This document shows, piece by piece, positions 8,925 to 20,526 of a stretch of DNA of 64,000 bases; the first letter of the stretch is position 1, and the number at the start of each line of letters is the position of its first letter. This DNA is from Diploptera punctata. Its lineage: Eukaryota; Arthropoda; Insecta; Blattodea; Blaberidae. The position numbers were made by a program, and so were the translations under genes. Below the pieces are notes generated by a model that saw nothing but the letters and a program-made list of their open reading frames with translations, was not told the DNA's origin and searched no databases. The stretch spans positions 1 through 64,000 of the forward strand of contig JASPKZ010009680.1 of assembly GCA_030220185.1 (NCBI GenBank), written 5' to 3'.

Positions 8925-10470
8925 TTTCCCGACAGTACCTGGGAATCTACTTATCCGACTTTTTAATTATTGCTATATGCCAAGTTTGAATTAGATGAAA
9001 CAAAATTGGAGCCGCTGGAGCGTTAATGGAATATGGCATTGCGAGCGATGTCCCGCTGCCTCTTATGATAGACTATCCGGTGCCAGGGAATCTATTTATC
9101 CTGATCTTCTTGACATCAAAGAGCTGAAAGGACAAAACTGATTATTGTGAGTTATCCATAAAAGATACACATATGCTATCGCGGACTTTTTTTGTAGAAT
9201 TTTTTTGAGATATTCAATTCTGTATAGGGCTATATTAATTTGGTGTATTTAGTTTAGGCAGAGTAAGCCCGCTTAAGCGTCCAGGAAGCGACTTTTTTTT
9301 GTGCACGATGCCTTTTTTTATCTCCGGTCCTATAGTACGAAGGGTAGTATGTTATATATGTCAATTGTCCCAGAAAAAAACTCTAAATGATTTAAAAAAA
9401 ACCCATTCAAACCGGTCAAGTAATTTTTGAGTCCATAAAGATTCTTAACATCGTGAATATGGTAAAGTCTATTGAATTCTCTAGCAGAATATAGCCTACA
9501 GCTAATATAAATTAAATCACTAAATATAATTGTAGCTAAATAAATACGTTAATTTATTCTTAGTTTATATTTATAAGATTAAGATCATGAGCTATTATCT
9601 AAATTGTTACATCGTTTTCATTCCCTCAAATTTATTTTCTTCCTTAAAATATTTTATTTATTACTAGCTAATACCCGGCGTGCGCTGATACTCATAAATA
9701 AATTTACCACCAGCCGTGCACTGTTCGGGAATCTGCTTATCCCGATATTCTTGGCATCAATGAAAGAGAAAAATGGTTATTGTGAGTTATCCGTAGAAGA
9801 TAAACATATGCTGTCGCGGACTTTTTTGTAGAGTTTTTTGAGATGATTCTGTGTACATTAATTTGGTGTATTTGTTATGGTTTAGGCAGCATAAGCCATT
9901 TAAGCGTCAAAATAGCAACTTTATTTCACGTTTTTCACTACAAAGGGTGATTTTTAGGGGTCAAGAGGTTGAGTATTTCATCTCCCTTATAGCCTATGTT
10001 CATCCCCGGAATCTCCTGAACATTTTTCTAAAAGCCCCATCTCAATTGGATGAATAGTATGGCAGAGCAAGCTTGTCCGGGAATCTACTTATTCCGATCT
10101 TCTTGGCATAGATGAAAAACAAAAATGGTTATTGTGAGTTATCCGTAAGAGATAAGCATATGCTGTCGCGGACTTTTGTGAAGAGTTTTTTGAGATATTC
10201 AATTCTATGTACATTAATTTGGTGCATTTGTAATGGTTTAAGCAGCGTAAGCCATTTAAGCGTCAAAATAGGAACTTCCCAATCACGTTTTTCACTACAA
10301 AGAGTGATTTTTGGGGGTGAAGAGGTTGAATATCACAACCTCTCTTATAGCCTGTGTTCATCCCGGGAATCTTCTGAACATTTTGCAAAAAAAAAAAACA
10401 TCAACATCGGATCAACGGTATGGCCGCGCATAAAATACAAACAAACAAACATTGATTTTTATATATAAGA
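8925..10470 (+). repeat. tandem cluster of a conserved ~400-bp repeat
   Basis: At least three long and one partial copies (about 8925, 9083, 9725 and 10076) share gggaatct-ctta, ttattgtgagttatccgtaa, catatgctgtcgcggacttt, ttgagatattcaattctgtg and cattaatttggtgtatttg. The 9660 copy starts with tactagctaatacccggcgt. In one frame the tgtcgcggac segment reads VADFFVEFFE, but every copy is interrupted. It looks like a repeatedly inserted or tandemly amplified non-autonomous element. Confidence 0.7.
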
Positions 10471-10604
10471 TAATACCTATATACTCTAAATTTGAGCTTT
10501 GATCAGAAATGCTTCATCTACAGAGTGGAACAGATCTGAGCTGACAATATTTAACAGGTTGTTCAGGGATTATACTGAGTGTTTTGGTATAAGGAACCCT
10601 TGAT

Positions 10605-10860
10605 CTTCAACGATTTGTTACAGAGTAATGCGCTAGACACACAGAATGTCCTTTGGACATCGATAAGATGGGTTCTGATAGATTACAACCGAGCAGAAAG
10701 AAGAAAAGAGAGAGACCAAAGTTAACATGGTAGGAAAGCACGAAGATAGTAATGCAAGCAAGAGGACTAAGCATTGAAGATGCCCAAGATCGTAGGCTTT
10801 GAAGGTTTGGCACAGGAAGACGGCAACAGCTGTAAAAAACCCGAAGATAGATAGACAAAG
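10605..10860 (+). mobile_element. LINE 3'-terminal fragment
   Basis: The forward translation, with frame changes, contains the LINE C-terminal pattern RGRPKLTW, then STKIVMQARGLSIEDAQDRR, then LWRFGTGRRQQL. This is the familiar GRP--W...A-DR--WR ending of RTE-like elements. Strongly 5'-truncated. Confidence 0.6.
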
Positions 10861-10912
10861 AATAATTAAAATTTAATCAACTGAAATAGGAACTGTAAAA
10901 ATCATAATTGGC

Positions 10913-11048
10913 AATACAAACAATACAGTTCATCGTGAACACAGCGATCGACATTTTGAGCAGCTGTGCACTATACAGCATTTGACTCAAGGATGAGTTT
11001 TGTCCTTGATTTGTTTGAATAGTCAAATGTTTTTGTATTGTTTGTATT
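10913..11048. repeat. 136-bp short-TIR element
   Basis: Perfect 14-base inverted ends aatacaaacaatac (10913-10926) and gtattgtttgtatt (11035-11048), with an inner hairpin tcaaggatgag / tccttga. MITE-like. Confidence 0.65.
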
Positions 11049-11106
11049 AGGCCTACAATTTTTTATTTTTTAGGGTACCTTATTTATTGTAGAATGCAGA
11101 CTTTCA

Positions 11107-11321
11107 CGGCCGGTTGTCATAGTATTAGAAGATTCCGAGTTATGCGCCGTGGTCCATAACTGATGTTTCTCCCTCGACTACGGAGAGCATCTTCAGTAGC
11201 GAGTTCTTCTAAGTGGCGTTTCCTAGAATAACTCGCCATTGAAGAGCCATACGTAGTCGAGGAAGAAACACTAGTTGAGAACCACGACCTTATAGCCCAG
11301 AATAATTCTAATACTAGTACA
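11107..11321. repeat. 215-bp imperfect foldback element
   Basis: tagtattagaag...ctccctcgactacgg...agcgagtt on the left mirrors aactcgcc...cgtagtcgaggaagaaac...aattctaatacta on the right. Arms of about 90 bases with scattered mismatches. Confidence 0.75.
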
Positions 11322-11328
11322 TAATTTA

Positions 11329-12490
11329 GATGACTATTTAATTCATGCTCCAAATGGGAGTCAATGACCAAACACGTTTCAAAGTTATTTTTGTTTTACA
11401 ACCAATGACAGTCGTGTTTCACCTCGATATTTATCTACTTCTGTTTATCACATCCATCGCTATGCCTTGTCACGCAGCGGGCCGGGGTTCGATCCCTGGT
11501 GGGGGCAGTTTTTCTGGGTGAGGTTTTTATCGGGGTTTTTCCTCACCTGTAAGACAAATGTCAGGAAACCTTTAAGGCCCAAACGTTCCCCGAAATCATA
11601 TGGCCATCATCCTCATCCCTATCATTATCATCATCATCATCCTTCACCGGTGTGGAAAGCAATGGGAAGCTACCACACATATAATTCCCTAGTAAAGCTG
11701 CAAGCATAGCATGAAAATGCTATGATTGCAGTGAAGGACCTGCCTTCGGGAAGAATTACTATGGATGAACGTTTATCACGTTAAAGAATGTTCCTTCTTT
11801 TAAATAGTCTGTACAGGTCATGGCGTTATTTTGCAGTGACTGACACTCTAACAAATGCGTAGAATATAGCAAGTAATGAACATATTCATTCTTACTACGC
11901 ATTTGATAATTGTGTATTGAACAATTGTGTTTTTAAATAATGCTTTTAGAGCTAGGATTTTTATGTGCTAAAACTTAAGATTACAACGTAGTATTATGTG
12001 AAGTTAGACTTATGACTGTCTTTCATTTTTATTTCACGTATAAACAGTTGAATAGTGTAATGAGAAATAAGACTTATGCCTGTCTTTTGTCTTGGTTTCA
12101 CACACAAAGAATTGAATAATATATACTATCTCTATTGCAATCTATCTTTTATTACATAAAAATCCTAGCCCTAGTGATAATATACATTTGGATGTGTTTC
12201 ATTTTTTTCTCCACTAGGGTGCATTCCTATAATATTGTGATCCTATTTGGCAACAAATAATATGATATAGTTGCAGTGAAACAAATGAAACAATAAAACA
12301 TTTCTCATTTGTTTTCAAACATCGCCGTTTACATTAAATATATAAATATTTTTAAAATAACTATATTTAAGTAATGATTTGCAAGTAAACAGCTTAATTC
12401 CATTCGTTAAATAGTCCAAACAAATGACACTCCTGATTTCCAAATCCTCTAGGTAAATTGGAAATCACTCGTGACATTACTTATGACAAT
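11329..12490 (+). mobile_element. T-family DNA element, copy T1, interrupted by a SINE
   Basis: The left terminal inverted repeat gactatttaattcatg...gggagtcaatgacc begins at 11329. The internal T-family sequence resumes after the SINE (11771 onward). The inner hairpin near the right end (gacactcctgatttccaaat...ggaaatcactcgtgacatta) is at 12425-12480. No transposase frame, so non-autonomous. The right TIR appears missing. Confidence 0.75.
11452..11770 (+). mobile_element. SINE-1 with tail A, 5'-truncated, inside T1
   Basis: Starts within the head (ccttgtcacgcagcgggc), keeps the B box GGTTCGATCCCTGG, the body and tail A to GAATTACTATGGATG. The flanks gtttatcac (11443-11451 and 11771-11779) form a 9-base TSD, so the SINE is younger than T1. 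Confidence 0.88.
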
Positions 12491-13227
12491 TCGTTAATTT
12501 TTTTCTTATTTTTAAACAATCTATTATAATTCGTTTTATCATAATCTAAAGGATATGCTTGATGTCTAACATTTAAGACACATATGGTACTCTATAATAA
12601 ATTATCAGAAAGGGTTCCATATATCAAAACTCTAAGCCAACATCCCTGAACAATTTGTAAAAAATTACCGATAAAGTTGTATTCTTACCTGTATACTTTG
12701 TCATGTTATTTTACAATTTTTCGATAGTGTGATGTTAGCCTTATTCCCGTAGTTTTGTTAAATATGTAAGTATTGCTTGAACATAAGAGACATCACAAAG
12801 CCCTTGATATTGTAGTTGCGTGCACATAAGTTCTGTCACAATATAAACTTAATGCGGATGTGTCTAACTTTGTCCATTTCCTCACGTACCTCCTGCTTTT
12901 GTGTTCAGTCTGTTGCACGTTTCTTCATACATCACAATTCCATTCTGCTGCCTCCATCTTGTTTTGCTTTCTGGGTCATAGTTTGAAAACATAATAATAA
13001 TGTGACAAATACATTCTTGTTTTTCAATATTTCAGTCCTTTCAATAATTTATAATTTTAAATAGACGCGATGTGATTTTAGATGTAAAATAACCTATAAA
13101 TACATTTAATTGAAAAAAATCGTAATTTATTCGTCGGTATTAAATTTAAAGATGACAAGAAATAGCTACCAATTATAGTTTTAATATCATTTCATATAAT
13201 ATTTTCTTTTATATTTATAGACGCTTA
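12491..13227. other. unassigned AT-rich interval
   Basis: No coding frames or recognisable repeats. Confidence 0.4.
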
Positions 13228-13239
13228 AACGTATAAAGT

Positions 13240-13761
13240 CCCAACTCCTTTCAAAAAACGTTAAGCTGAAATATATAAAACTATTCTTCTACCAGTTATA
13301 TTATATGGATGCGAAACATGGACTCTTACTTTAAGGGAGGAAAGGAGATTACAGATATTTGAGAATAAAGTTCTTAGGAAAATTTTTGGACCTAAGAGAG
13401 ATGAACAGACAGGTGAATGGAGAAGACTACATAACAATGAACTACATGGTCTTTACAGGAAGCCAGATATAATAAGAACAATTAAGTCTCTTAGACTGCG
13501 ATGGGCAGGACATGTTGCGCGTATGGGGAATGAAAGACGTGCATGAAAACTTCTTGTAGAAAAGCCAGAAGGGAAACGCCCAGTTGGTAGACCAAGAATG
13601 AGGTGGGAGAATAACATTAACTATGATTTGAGGGAAATAGATTATACAGGGAATGATTGGAAAGCATTAGCTCAGGATAGGGATGTATGGAGAGCTTATG
13701 TCCGCGCGGTCATGAACCTACGGGTTCGATAGTGCCAGTGAGTAAGTAAGTAAGTAAGTTT
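13240..13761 (+). mobile_element. RTE-like LINE, copy b, with target-site duplication
   Basis: Begins at tcccaactcctttcaaaaaa (the LLxSQLLSKNVKLK region) and runs through GHVARMGNE and GRPRMRWE to the terminal VRAVMNLRVR. It ends in about five GTAA units. The 12-base aacgtataaagt lies at 13228-13239 and 13762-13773. A stop (the base change tgaaaact after cgtgca) and a missing base near 13270 inactivate it. Confidence 0.93.
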
Positions 13762-13773
13762 AACGTATAAAGT

Positions 13774-14338
13774 ATTTTTGTGCCTAGGGTATTTAGGTGT
13801 ATTCAGTATACTGTATGATACATTTATGTTTGTCATATTTTTCTGAATAAATAAATACAATTTAATTTGAATGACATCATAAAGTTGTGATTAGACCTGT
13901 GACAAAATGGAGTTGGTAAAGAAATTCCAACCCAAAATTACCCTTTATGAATGAGAAAATTGACAAAATCTCTTCTGTAAGTTGGCCGGCACCGTGACTT
14001 GAATGCGAAGATGGGTCTAAAACGCTACCACCTGAACGAACCCGCTCAATTAAATATATTTGTATTAAACTTTTCTTTTTACATTCTATTACCTGCTAAT
14101 GTAAGCATTTTTATTCAATGAAACTTTTCCTCCCTAATAGATGCGTTTCCGTTGGTTTTCATACAACGAGTTTCCATCACCCCTTTTCATTCCCCAATCG
14201 TTCTAAATGCACTACCCATCGCAGTCTACGAGACTAATTAGGCCTAACTCGAACAATTAAATAAAGTTGTTTTAGATGAACCAACGTTAGGCCGATAGGG
14301 CTGTACATATGTATGTTCGAAAGAAGATAGCAAACAAA
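13774..14338. other. unassigned interval with faint repeat traces
   Basis: A faint tRNA-like stretch lies at 13980-14045. 14180-14240 (ttttcattccccaatcg...catcgcagtctacgagact) is a degenerate minus-strand RTE fragment. The rest is unassigned. Confidence 0.4.
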
Positions 14339-14352
14339 GAGGAAGTGAAATA

Positions 14353-14667
14353 CTTACTTACTCACTGGCACTATCGAACCCGTAGGTTCATGGCCGCGCG
14401 GACATAAGCTCTCCATACATCTCTATCCGGAGCTAATGCTTTCCAATCATTTCCTGTGTAATCTACTTCGCTCAAATCATAGTTAATGTTATTCTCCCAC
14501 CTCATTCTTGGTCTACCAACTGGGCGTTTTCCTTCTGGCTTTCCTACAAGAAGCTTCCATGCAAGTCTTTCATTCCCCATACGTGCAACATGTCCTGCCC
14601 ATGGCAGTCTACGAGACTTAACTGTTCTTATTATATCCGGCTTCCCATAAAGACCATGTAGTTCATT
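14353..14667 (-). mobile_element. RTE-like LINE, copy c, with target-site duplication
   Basis: A 315-bp 3' end on the minus strand: the GTAA tail (read as cttactta) is at the left, then the reverse of WRAYVRAAMNLRVR, GRPRMRWE and HGLYGKPDI. The 14-base gaggaagtgaaata occurs at 14339-14352 and 14668-14681, a perfect TSD. Only the last 100 codons were copied. Confidence 0.95.
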
Positions 14668-14699
14668 GAGGAAGTGAAATATTAAACAAAAATTGTATA

Positions 14700-15062
14700 T
14701 CTAAAATGACATAACAACCCAATGTTGGTCCTTCGCCTCTCCTTTGTTAGAAGTTACTAGACCAAGTTAATTTAGTTACGTAAAGATGTCATGAATGGTA
14801 TGCGGTGAACTTACCGACCCAATGAGACATCTAGTGTGCAACTAAGGTATTTCTAGGATGAAGAAGATCGCTCAATTTTGCTTAGAGGCTCTTTATTCAG
14901 GCTTATGGATCTTTTACGAGCCTGAAAATCTTCAGACTCGGGACCCCGGAGGACTTGCTCCTTGAATTTTTCCATCCTAAAAGAAATCCATCGTCCCCGG
15001 CCGGGTTTGAACCGCGGGACTAGAGGCAAGGGACATAACCGCTAGTTCACCGCGGCCGACAT
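14700..15062 (-). mobile_element. SINE-3
   Basis: The head at the right reads on the minus strand GCCGCGGTGAACTAGCGGTT, then a B box in CGCGGTTCAAACCCGGCCGG. The body has TTTTAGGATGGAAAAATTCA and GACTTT-like stretches with CCGAGTCTGAAGATTTTCAG. The tail runs to ctcctttgttagaagttact. Similar copies occur at 34862, 60270 and 63828. Confidence 0.85.
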
Positions 15063-15094
15063 TAAAAAAAAATAACAACACAAAACAGATAATT

Positions 15095-15425
15095 GTGCAA
15101 AACGTAGGATTATAATAGTATATTACGATGCGAGGTTGGGAAGTGGTTTTTTACAGAAGCGAGGAAATGTTTAAAACACTTCACGAACGTGCGTTGTACC
15201 TTATTTTTTGCGCGATGTTTTTTTTCTTCAAAATAATAAATAATACTCAAATAATAACATCTTTGTTGGAAATATTTGGTTCATTATAGACAACTGACTA
15301 ACGTTAACAGTGTGTGCAATGTTTATTAGTTGAAATTACAGGAGGCCGTGACACCAGTCAGTCATAAAATGGCGGCAAGTACGAATTTATTATTTTATAT
15401 TGTTTCAAATAAAGTTTAAAATGCA
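15095..15425 (+). repeat. dispersed repeat R, copy 1
   Basis: Matches 35360-35715 in reverse over about 320 bases, including acttcacgaacgtgcgttgt, ttttttgcgcgatg, tttgttggaaatatttg, caactgactaa and attgtttcaaataaagtt. One 40-base indel. No coding frame seen. Confidence 0.8.
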
Positions 15426-15995
15426 ATGATTTGTTTCTATAATGTATATTAACATTACATTTTGGATATTTTTTGTATATACATTGTATGTAGTATACAT
15501 AGAGGGCAGTGGTTTTGCTTCCCACATGGTTTGTAATATGTAATATTACAGAAAAGTTATTTTATTACAGTATAGTTATTTAGGTTGGCAACCACGAAAT
15601 GCAGGACAATCATGGTCGCCATTGCTGTAAGTACGACAAAACACACTATCGCGCAAAAAGTACTTAATGTTGCAGATAAAATTAAAGAAGTAGAAAAAAG
15701 AACAGCTACACAGTCCGGCGGTTGGTATAATCAAGCAATTTATGTTGTCCCAAGATATTAACAGGTCTCCTGGGGCCGCGCGTAATTCATGGCGCGGCTC
15801 TAGAGAGAACAATGTCGCGGAAGATTGTTTTACGTTAAGCGTCAGTTTTCTTTTTCTTTCCATTTTCCTTTTTCTTTTTTTACACGAACGAAAGTCCTGA
15901 AGTCGGTCTAGAAATATTGTTAATATAGTCTCCCCGAAGTTGATATGTGCACAATTACACACTTCGACAGTGGAAACACATCATTTATCAATTTG
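15426..15995. other. unassigned interval
   Basis: A 128-codon minus-strand open frame (15576-15962) has no recognisable domain and is probably chance. No further feature seen. Confidence 0.4.
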
Positions 15996-16556
<561 letters not shown>

Positions 16557-16569
16557 ATCTGTCTCTAAC

Positions 16570-16690
16570 TATATAAAAAAATCGCCCCATTAATATTTAT
16601 TTCATATACAATTAATTTTAATGGATTTATTATTTTAATTATCCTTACTTCAATTACTGTTGGAGCCGCAGGAGGCTATAACCAAATTTA
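16570..16690 (+). pseudogene. nad2: nuclear mitochondrial insert: nad2 fragment
   Basis: Forward translation from 16584 gives APLIFISYTINFNGFIIL then IILTSITVGAAGGYNQ, preceded by KKI. This is the conserved KIAPL...I-G--GG-NQ segment of insect NADH dehydrogenase subunit 2, just before the usual TSLRK motif. It covers about 40 codons with no stop. It sits between a GTCT tract and a degenerate ATCT tract, both of which touch it. Nuclear fragment, not functional. Confidence 0.85.
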
Positions 16691-16889
16691 TATTTTTATC
16701 TATATCTATAATTATCTATATCTATCTATATCGATCTATACATCTATCTACATCTATCTACATCTATCTATCTCCATCTGTCTGTCTATGTGTCTGTCTA
16801 TGGTCTGTCTATGTGTCTGTCTATGGTCTGTCTTTCTGTCTGTCTGTCTTCTGTCTCTCTGTCTGCCCTACTGTATGTCTGTCTGTGCG
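16691..16889. repeat. degenerate (ATCT)/(GTCT) microsatellite
   Basis: Imperfect tatctatctacatctatc then ctgtctatgtgtctgtctat units. It continues the tract interrupted by the mitochondrial fragment. Confidence 0.9.
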
Positions 16890-16953
16890 CAAATAAATAA
16901 ATAAATAAGTAAATAAATAAATAAGTAAATAAACAAATAAATAAATAAATACA

Positions 16954-17024
<71 letters not shown>

Positions 17025-17096
17025 ACAAATAAATAAATAAATAAACAAATAAATAAATAAATAAATAAATACATAAATAAATAAATAAATAAATAC
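16890..17096. repeat. (AAAT)n microsatellite
   Basis: About 200 bases of AAAT units with rare changes. It ends where an RTE copy begins and resumes briefly beyond it (17565-17585). Confidence 0.97.
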
Positions 17097-17566
17097 TTAC
17101 TTACTTACTCACTGGCACTATCGAACCCATAGGTTCATGGCCGCGCGGACATAAGCTCTCCATACATCCCTATCCTGAGCTAATGCTTTCCAATCATTCC
17201 CTGTATAATCTACTTCCCTCAAATCATAGTTAATGTTGTTCTCCCACCTCATTCTTGGTCTACCAACTGGGCGTTTTCCTTCTGGCTTTCCTACAAGAAG
17301 GTTCCATGCACGTCTTTCATTCCCCATACGCGCAACATGTCCTGCCCATCGCAGTCTACGGGACTTAACTGTTCTTATTATATCTGGCTTCCTATAAAGA
17401 CCATGTAGTTCATTGTTATGTAGTCTTCTCCATTCACCTGTCTGTTCATCTCTCTTTTGTCCAAAAATTTTCCAAAGAACTTTATTCTCAAATACTCGTA
17501 ATCTCCTTTCCTCCCTTAAAGTAAGAGTCCATGTTTCGCACCCATATAATATAACTGGTAGAATAA
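17097..17566 (-). mobile_element. RTE-like LINE, copy d, inserted in (AAAT)n
   Basis: The minus-strand open frame encodes ILPVILYGCETWTLTLREER, RLRVFENKVLWKIFGQKRDE, GHVARMGNERRAWNLL, GRPRMRWENNINYDLREVDY and a C-terminus VRAAMNLWVR: about 150 uninterrupted codons. It is the least damaged C-terminus in the window. The tail is ACTT units at the left. AAAT-type repeat flanks both sides, so the TSD is hidden in it. Confidence 0.92.
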
Positions 17567-17582
17567 TAAATAAATTAATACA

Positions 17583-17859
17583 TAAATGTGTGTTTGAGCC
17601 AGCATAACTTTGGAACGCCTGCACAGTTGGCACCTATAAGACAAGTAACTGTAAGGTGTAAAATACTCTTATGGGTTGAGAAGGCAGGGGGTGACGTGAA
17701 AATAATAGAAAATATCAACATAAATATGTTCCAATATAACGCTGGAACGCCTGGAGCATTTTAAACAAAACTGGGTACACGTATAACTCACAATCCTGGA
17801 AAGGCAGTGAGAGGGCAAGAGGCCCCTAAAATCCCTTGGTGGGAGTGAGAGGAGCGACT

Positions 17860-17929
<70 letters not shown>

Positions 17930-18300
17930 GAAATCAACCGTTATTAGTATTGAATGCATAGTTTTCGGGATCGCTAATTTGATTGGCGATTACATTACAT
18001 TAAAACTCACGTTTTACATCTAGTACCCCTAAGAATTGTGAGGGGGAGAAAGGATGAAAAATAAAATGACCGAGATTGGTAACAGTCCTGACAATTTTTA
18101 AGCTCAACTTTGACCCCAAGCACCTCTAGTGCATGAGAGGGAGTGACATGTAAAATGTTCGAAAACGACCAATATTAGTGTTAAATCATAGTTCTCGGGA
18201 TTTCTGGGATGAATAGTGACAGTCCTTATGACTTTTAAGTTGAATCCTCATCGGTATGAGGGGTAAGACGAAGTGAAAAATTAAGTGTCCAAATTCAAGA
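17583..18300. repeat. degenerate tandem repeats, period roughly 130-150 bp, with (AAT)n
   Basis: Successive units share a ggaacgcctg-ac/gc motif, a gtacacgtataactcac-like stretch, and cccttgg-ggga or gaggggga-like G-rich ends (17590, 17745, 18000, 18110, 18240). An (AAT)n run at 17861-17928 splits the array. Confidence 0.55.
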
Positions 18301-18414
18301 TATTCAAATTTATTGTTTGATGTCAAGATAATTGGGAAAATAAATACCCGCTGTAACGCTAGATAATCTTTCAATACATTTTTATTTAATTTAATTATAT
18401 ACAGATTTTCAACG

Positions 18415-18625
18415 TTTACTTTTCTTTCTGTGCCCAAAGTTTTATTTTCCTTCTCCACTCGTCCCTATCTATATACTTCATGTCGTCTTGTTCTCATTCC
18501 GGTTCTTATTTCTTGCATCCATGAGTTACGATGTTTTCCTTTCTTTCTTCTTCCAGGTGGACACCATTACAATATTTTTTCTGGAGAACCTTTCTTCCTG
18601 CCTTCGTCTTACATGCCCATAAGTA
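18415..18625 (-). mobile_element. LINE C-terminal fragment
   Basis: The minus strand reads with frame changes PPGRRKKGKHRNSWMQEI, then KENKTLGTER. This resembles PGRR-RGRPR-SW...W of RTE-like endings. Confidence 0.5.
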
Positions 18626-18629
18626 AAGT

Positions 18630-18897
18630 AAAGTTATCCCACTACAGGCCTCAGGAGGCCCTTGGGGTAGTAGGAGGTTAAGGCTCCCATTTTTTCTGGA
18701 CAATCGGCACTTGATGTCAGCCGGGTTGTCAGCACAGCGTCTGGTACTCATTTCCGTTAGAGGCTGAGTCACCCCAGGGCCATAGTGCCGCCAGAAGGTT
18801 TGGGTCAGTATAAAAATCCTGACCTCACTGGTACTTGAACCCCCGACCTTACGGTTTGTAGCGCAGTGCCTTAACCACTACGCTACAGCGTGTCCCT
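18630..18897 (-). mobile_element. SINE-4
   Basis: The head on the right, minus strand, reads ACGCTGTAGCGTAGTGGTTA (A box), then TCGGGGGTTCAAGTACCAGT (B box). The body runs left through tggggtgactcagcctctaa to the tail aggcctcaggaggcccttgg. Confidence 0.82.
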
Positions 18898-19008
18898 ACC
18901 AATTTATAACTGCTTATATCTTATACAATAAACTATTTTTTCTCGTATATATTTTTTTTAACATCTTGCTGCTCTCCTAAATAAATAAATATACAAATAA
19001 CGTAATAC

Positions 19009-19700
19009 TAAGAAATTGGGACTGGAAGTAATCATCAATAAAATTAAATATATGTCACACATAAAAATGCGTTAGATAATGGAAATTGACAACTAATGAC
19101 TAACGAAGGAAATTTTGAAGGAGTGGCTGATTTCAAGTATCTAGGAACAATAATTACAAATAGGAATAAGATGCACAAATAAATTAAACATAGCCGCATT
19201 TCTTGAAATGCATGCTATTATGCTTTACAGGGACTCTTGTCGTACCAACTCCTTTCAAAAAACGTTAAACTGAAAATATGTAAAACTGTTATTCTCCCAG
19301 TTACATTATATGGACGCGGAAATTGACTCTTAGTTTAAGAGAGGAAAGATTGTGAGTATTTGAGAATAAAGTTCTTAGGAAAATTTTTGGGCCAAAAATA
19401 GACAGGTGAAAGGAGAAAACTACATAATAGTGAGCTACATGGTATGTATAGGAAGCCAGATATTAATAAGAAAAGTCTCGTAGACACGATGGAAGTGGTG
19501 CATGGAAGCTTCTTGTAGGAAAACCAGAAGGTAAACGCCCAGTGGAGGACCAAGAATGAGGTGGAAGTATAACATTATCCATGATTTGAGGGAAGTAGAT
19601 TATACAGGGGATGATTGGAAAATATTAGCTCAGGATAGGGATGTATGGAGAGCTTATGCCCGCGCGGCCATGAACCAAAGGAATCGATAGAGCCAGTGAG
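19009..19700 (+). mobile_element. RTE-like LINE, copy e, degenerate
   Basis: Contains the same stretch as copy a from ttgggactggaagta through cgcgcggccatgaacc to gatagagccagtgag. It has many small deletions; for example the GRPRMRWE codons are shifted and part of the DEQTGEW region is lost. No GTAA tail or clear TSD, so older. Confidence 0.88.
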
Positions 19701-19829
19701 CTACAGTTAAAAATATAGCCTGTATACAAATTTAATAAGTAAACTGACTGTAAATCTCTTTAAGCATCATTTAATTTTACGGTGAATTTGTAGTTAAGTT
19801 TTTGAATATAGTATCGGTAGATTTGATGT

Positions 19830-19990
19830 CCCTCACCGTAGTCTAGTGGTTTAAAGCGTGATGTCTTGGTGGAGAGTTGCAGGACTTGCACTAGTTCGAG
19901 TCTCCATGGGAGAAGAAAAAAAATTCTCATGGAATTTCGGTCAATATGAGACTCAGCATCCCGAGGAATTCGGGTGGCTATACCTCTTCC
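19830..19990 (+). mobile_element. SINE-5-like copy
   Basis: A-box region cgtagtctagtggtttaaag, B box ctagttcgagtctccatggg, then the SINE-5 body ttctcatggaatttcggtca. Shares the CATGGAATTTCGG block with 26670 and 61195 in reverse. Confidence 0.7.
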
Positions 19991-20112
19991 AACCTAAGTT
20001 CCAGTTATAGTGCAAACAAACCAGATGTATGACTGCATTTTCATTGGTAGAATAATGGTTTGACCTTTAAGCGTGTAAGAAAAAGTAGTTCGCTAACACT
20101 CGAAATTAAAGG

Positions 20113-20115
<3 letters not shown>

Positions 20116-20174
<59 letters not shown>
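20116..20174. repeat. (AT)n microsatellite
   Basis: TA repeat abutting the 5' end of a SINE-1 copy. Confidence 0.97.
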
Positions 20175-20178
<4 letters not shown>

Positions 20179-20525
20179 ACAGCTGTGGTCTCGAGGTAGC
20201 GTGCTGCCTTGTCACGCAGCGGGCCCGGTTTCGATCCCCGGTCGGGGCAGTTTTTTCTGGGTGAGGTTTTTATCGGGGTTTTTCCTCACCTGTAAGACAA
20301 ATGTCAGGAAAACTTTAAGGCCCAAACGGTCCCCGAAATCATATGGCCATCATCCTTATCATTATCATCCTTACCATTATCATTATCATCATCATCCTTC
20401 ACCGGTGTGGAAAGCAACGGGAAGCTACCACACCTACACAATTCCCTAGTAAAGCTGCAGGCATAGCATGAAAATGCTATGATTGCAGTGAAGGACCTGC
20501 CTTCGGGCAGAATTACTATGGAATG

Positions 20526-20526
<1 letters not shown>
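20175..20526 (+). mobile_element. SINE-1 with tail A, inside an (AT)n tract
   Basis: Complete: head CTGTGGTCTCGAGGTAGCGT, B box GGTTTCGATCCCCGGTCGG, full body, CAT-rich spacer and tail A to GGGCAGAATTACTATGG. Both flanks are ggaatatatat, so the TSD is AT repeat or the AT tract expanded after insertion. Confidence 0.93.

Noticed and set aside
16868..17074. Minus-strand frames of FIYLFIYL repeats, as a membrane protein
   Set aside because: (AAAT)n microsatellite translated; not a gene.
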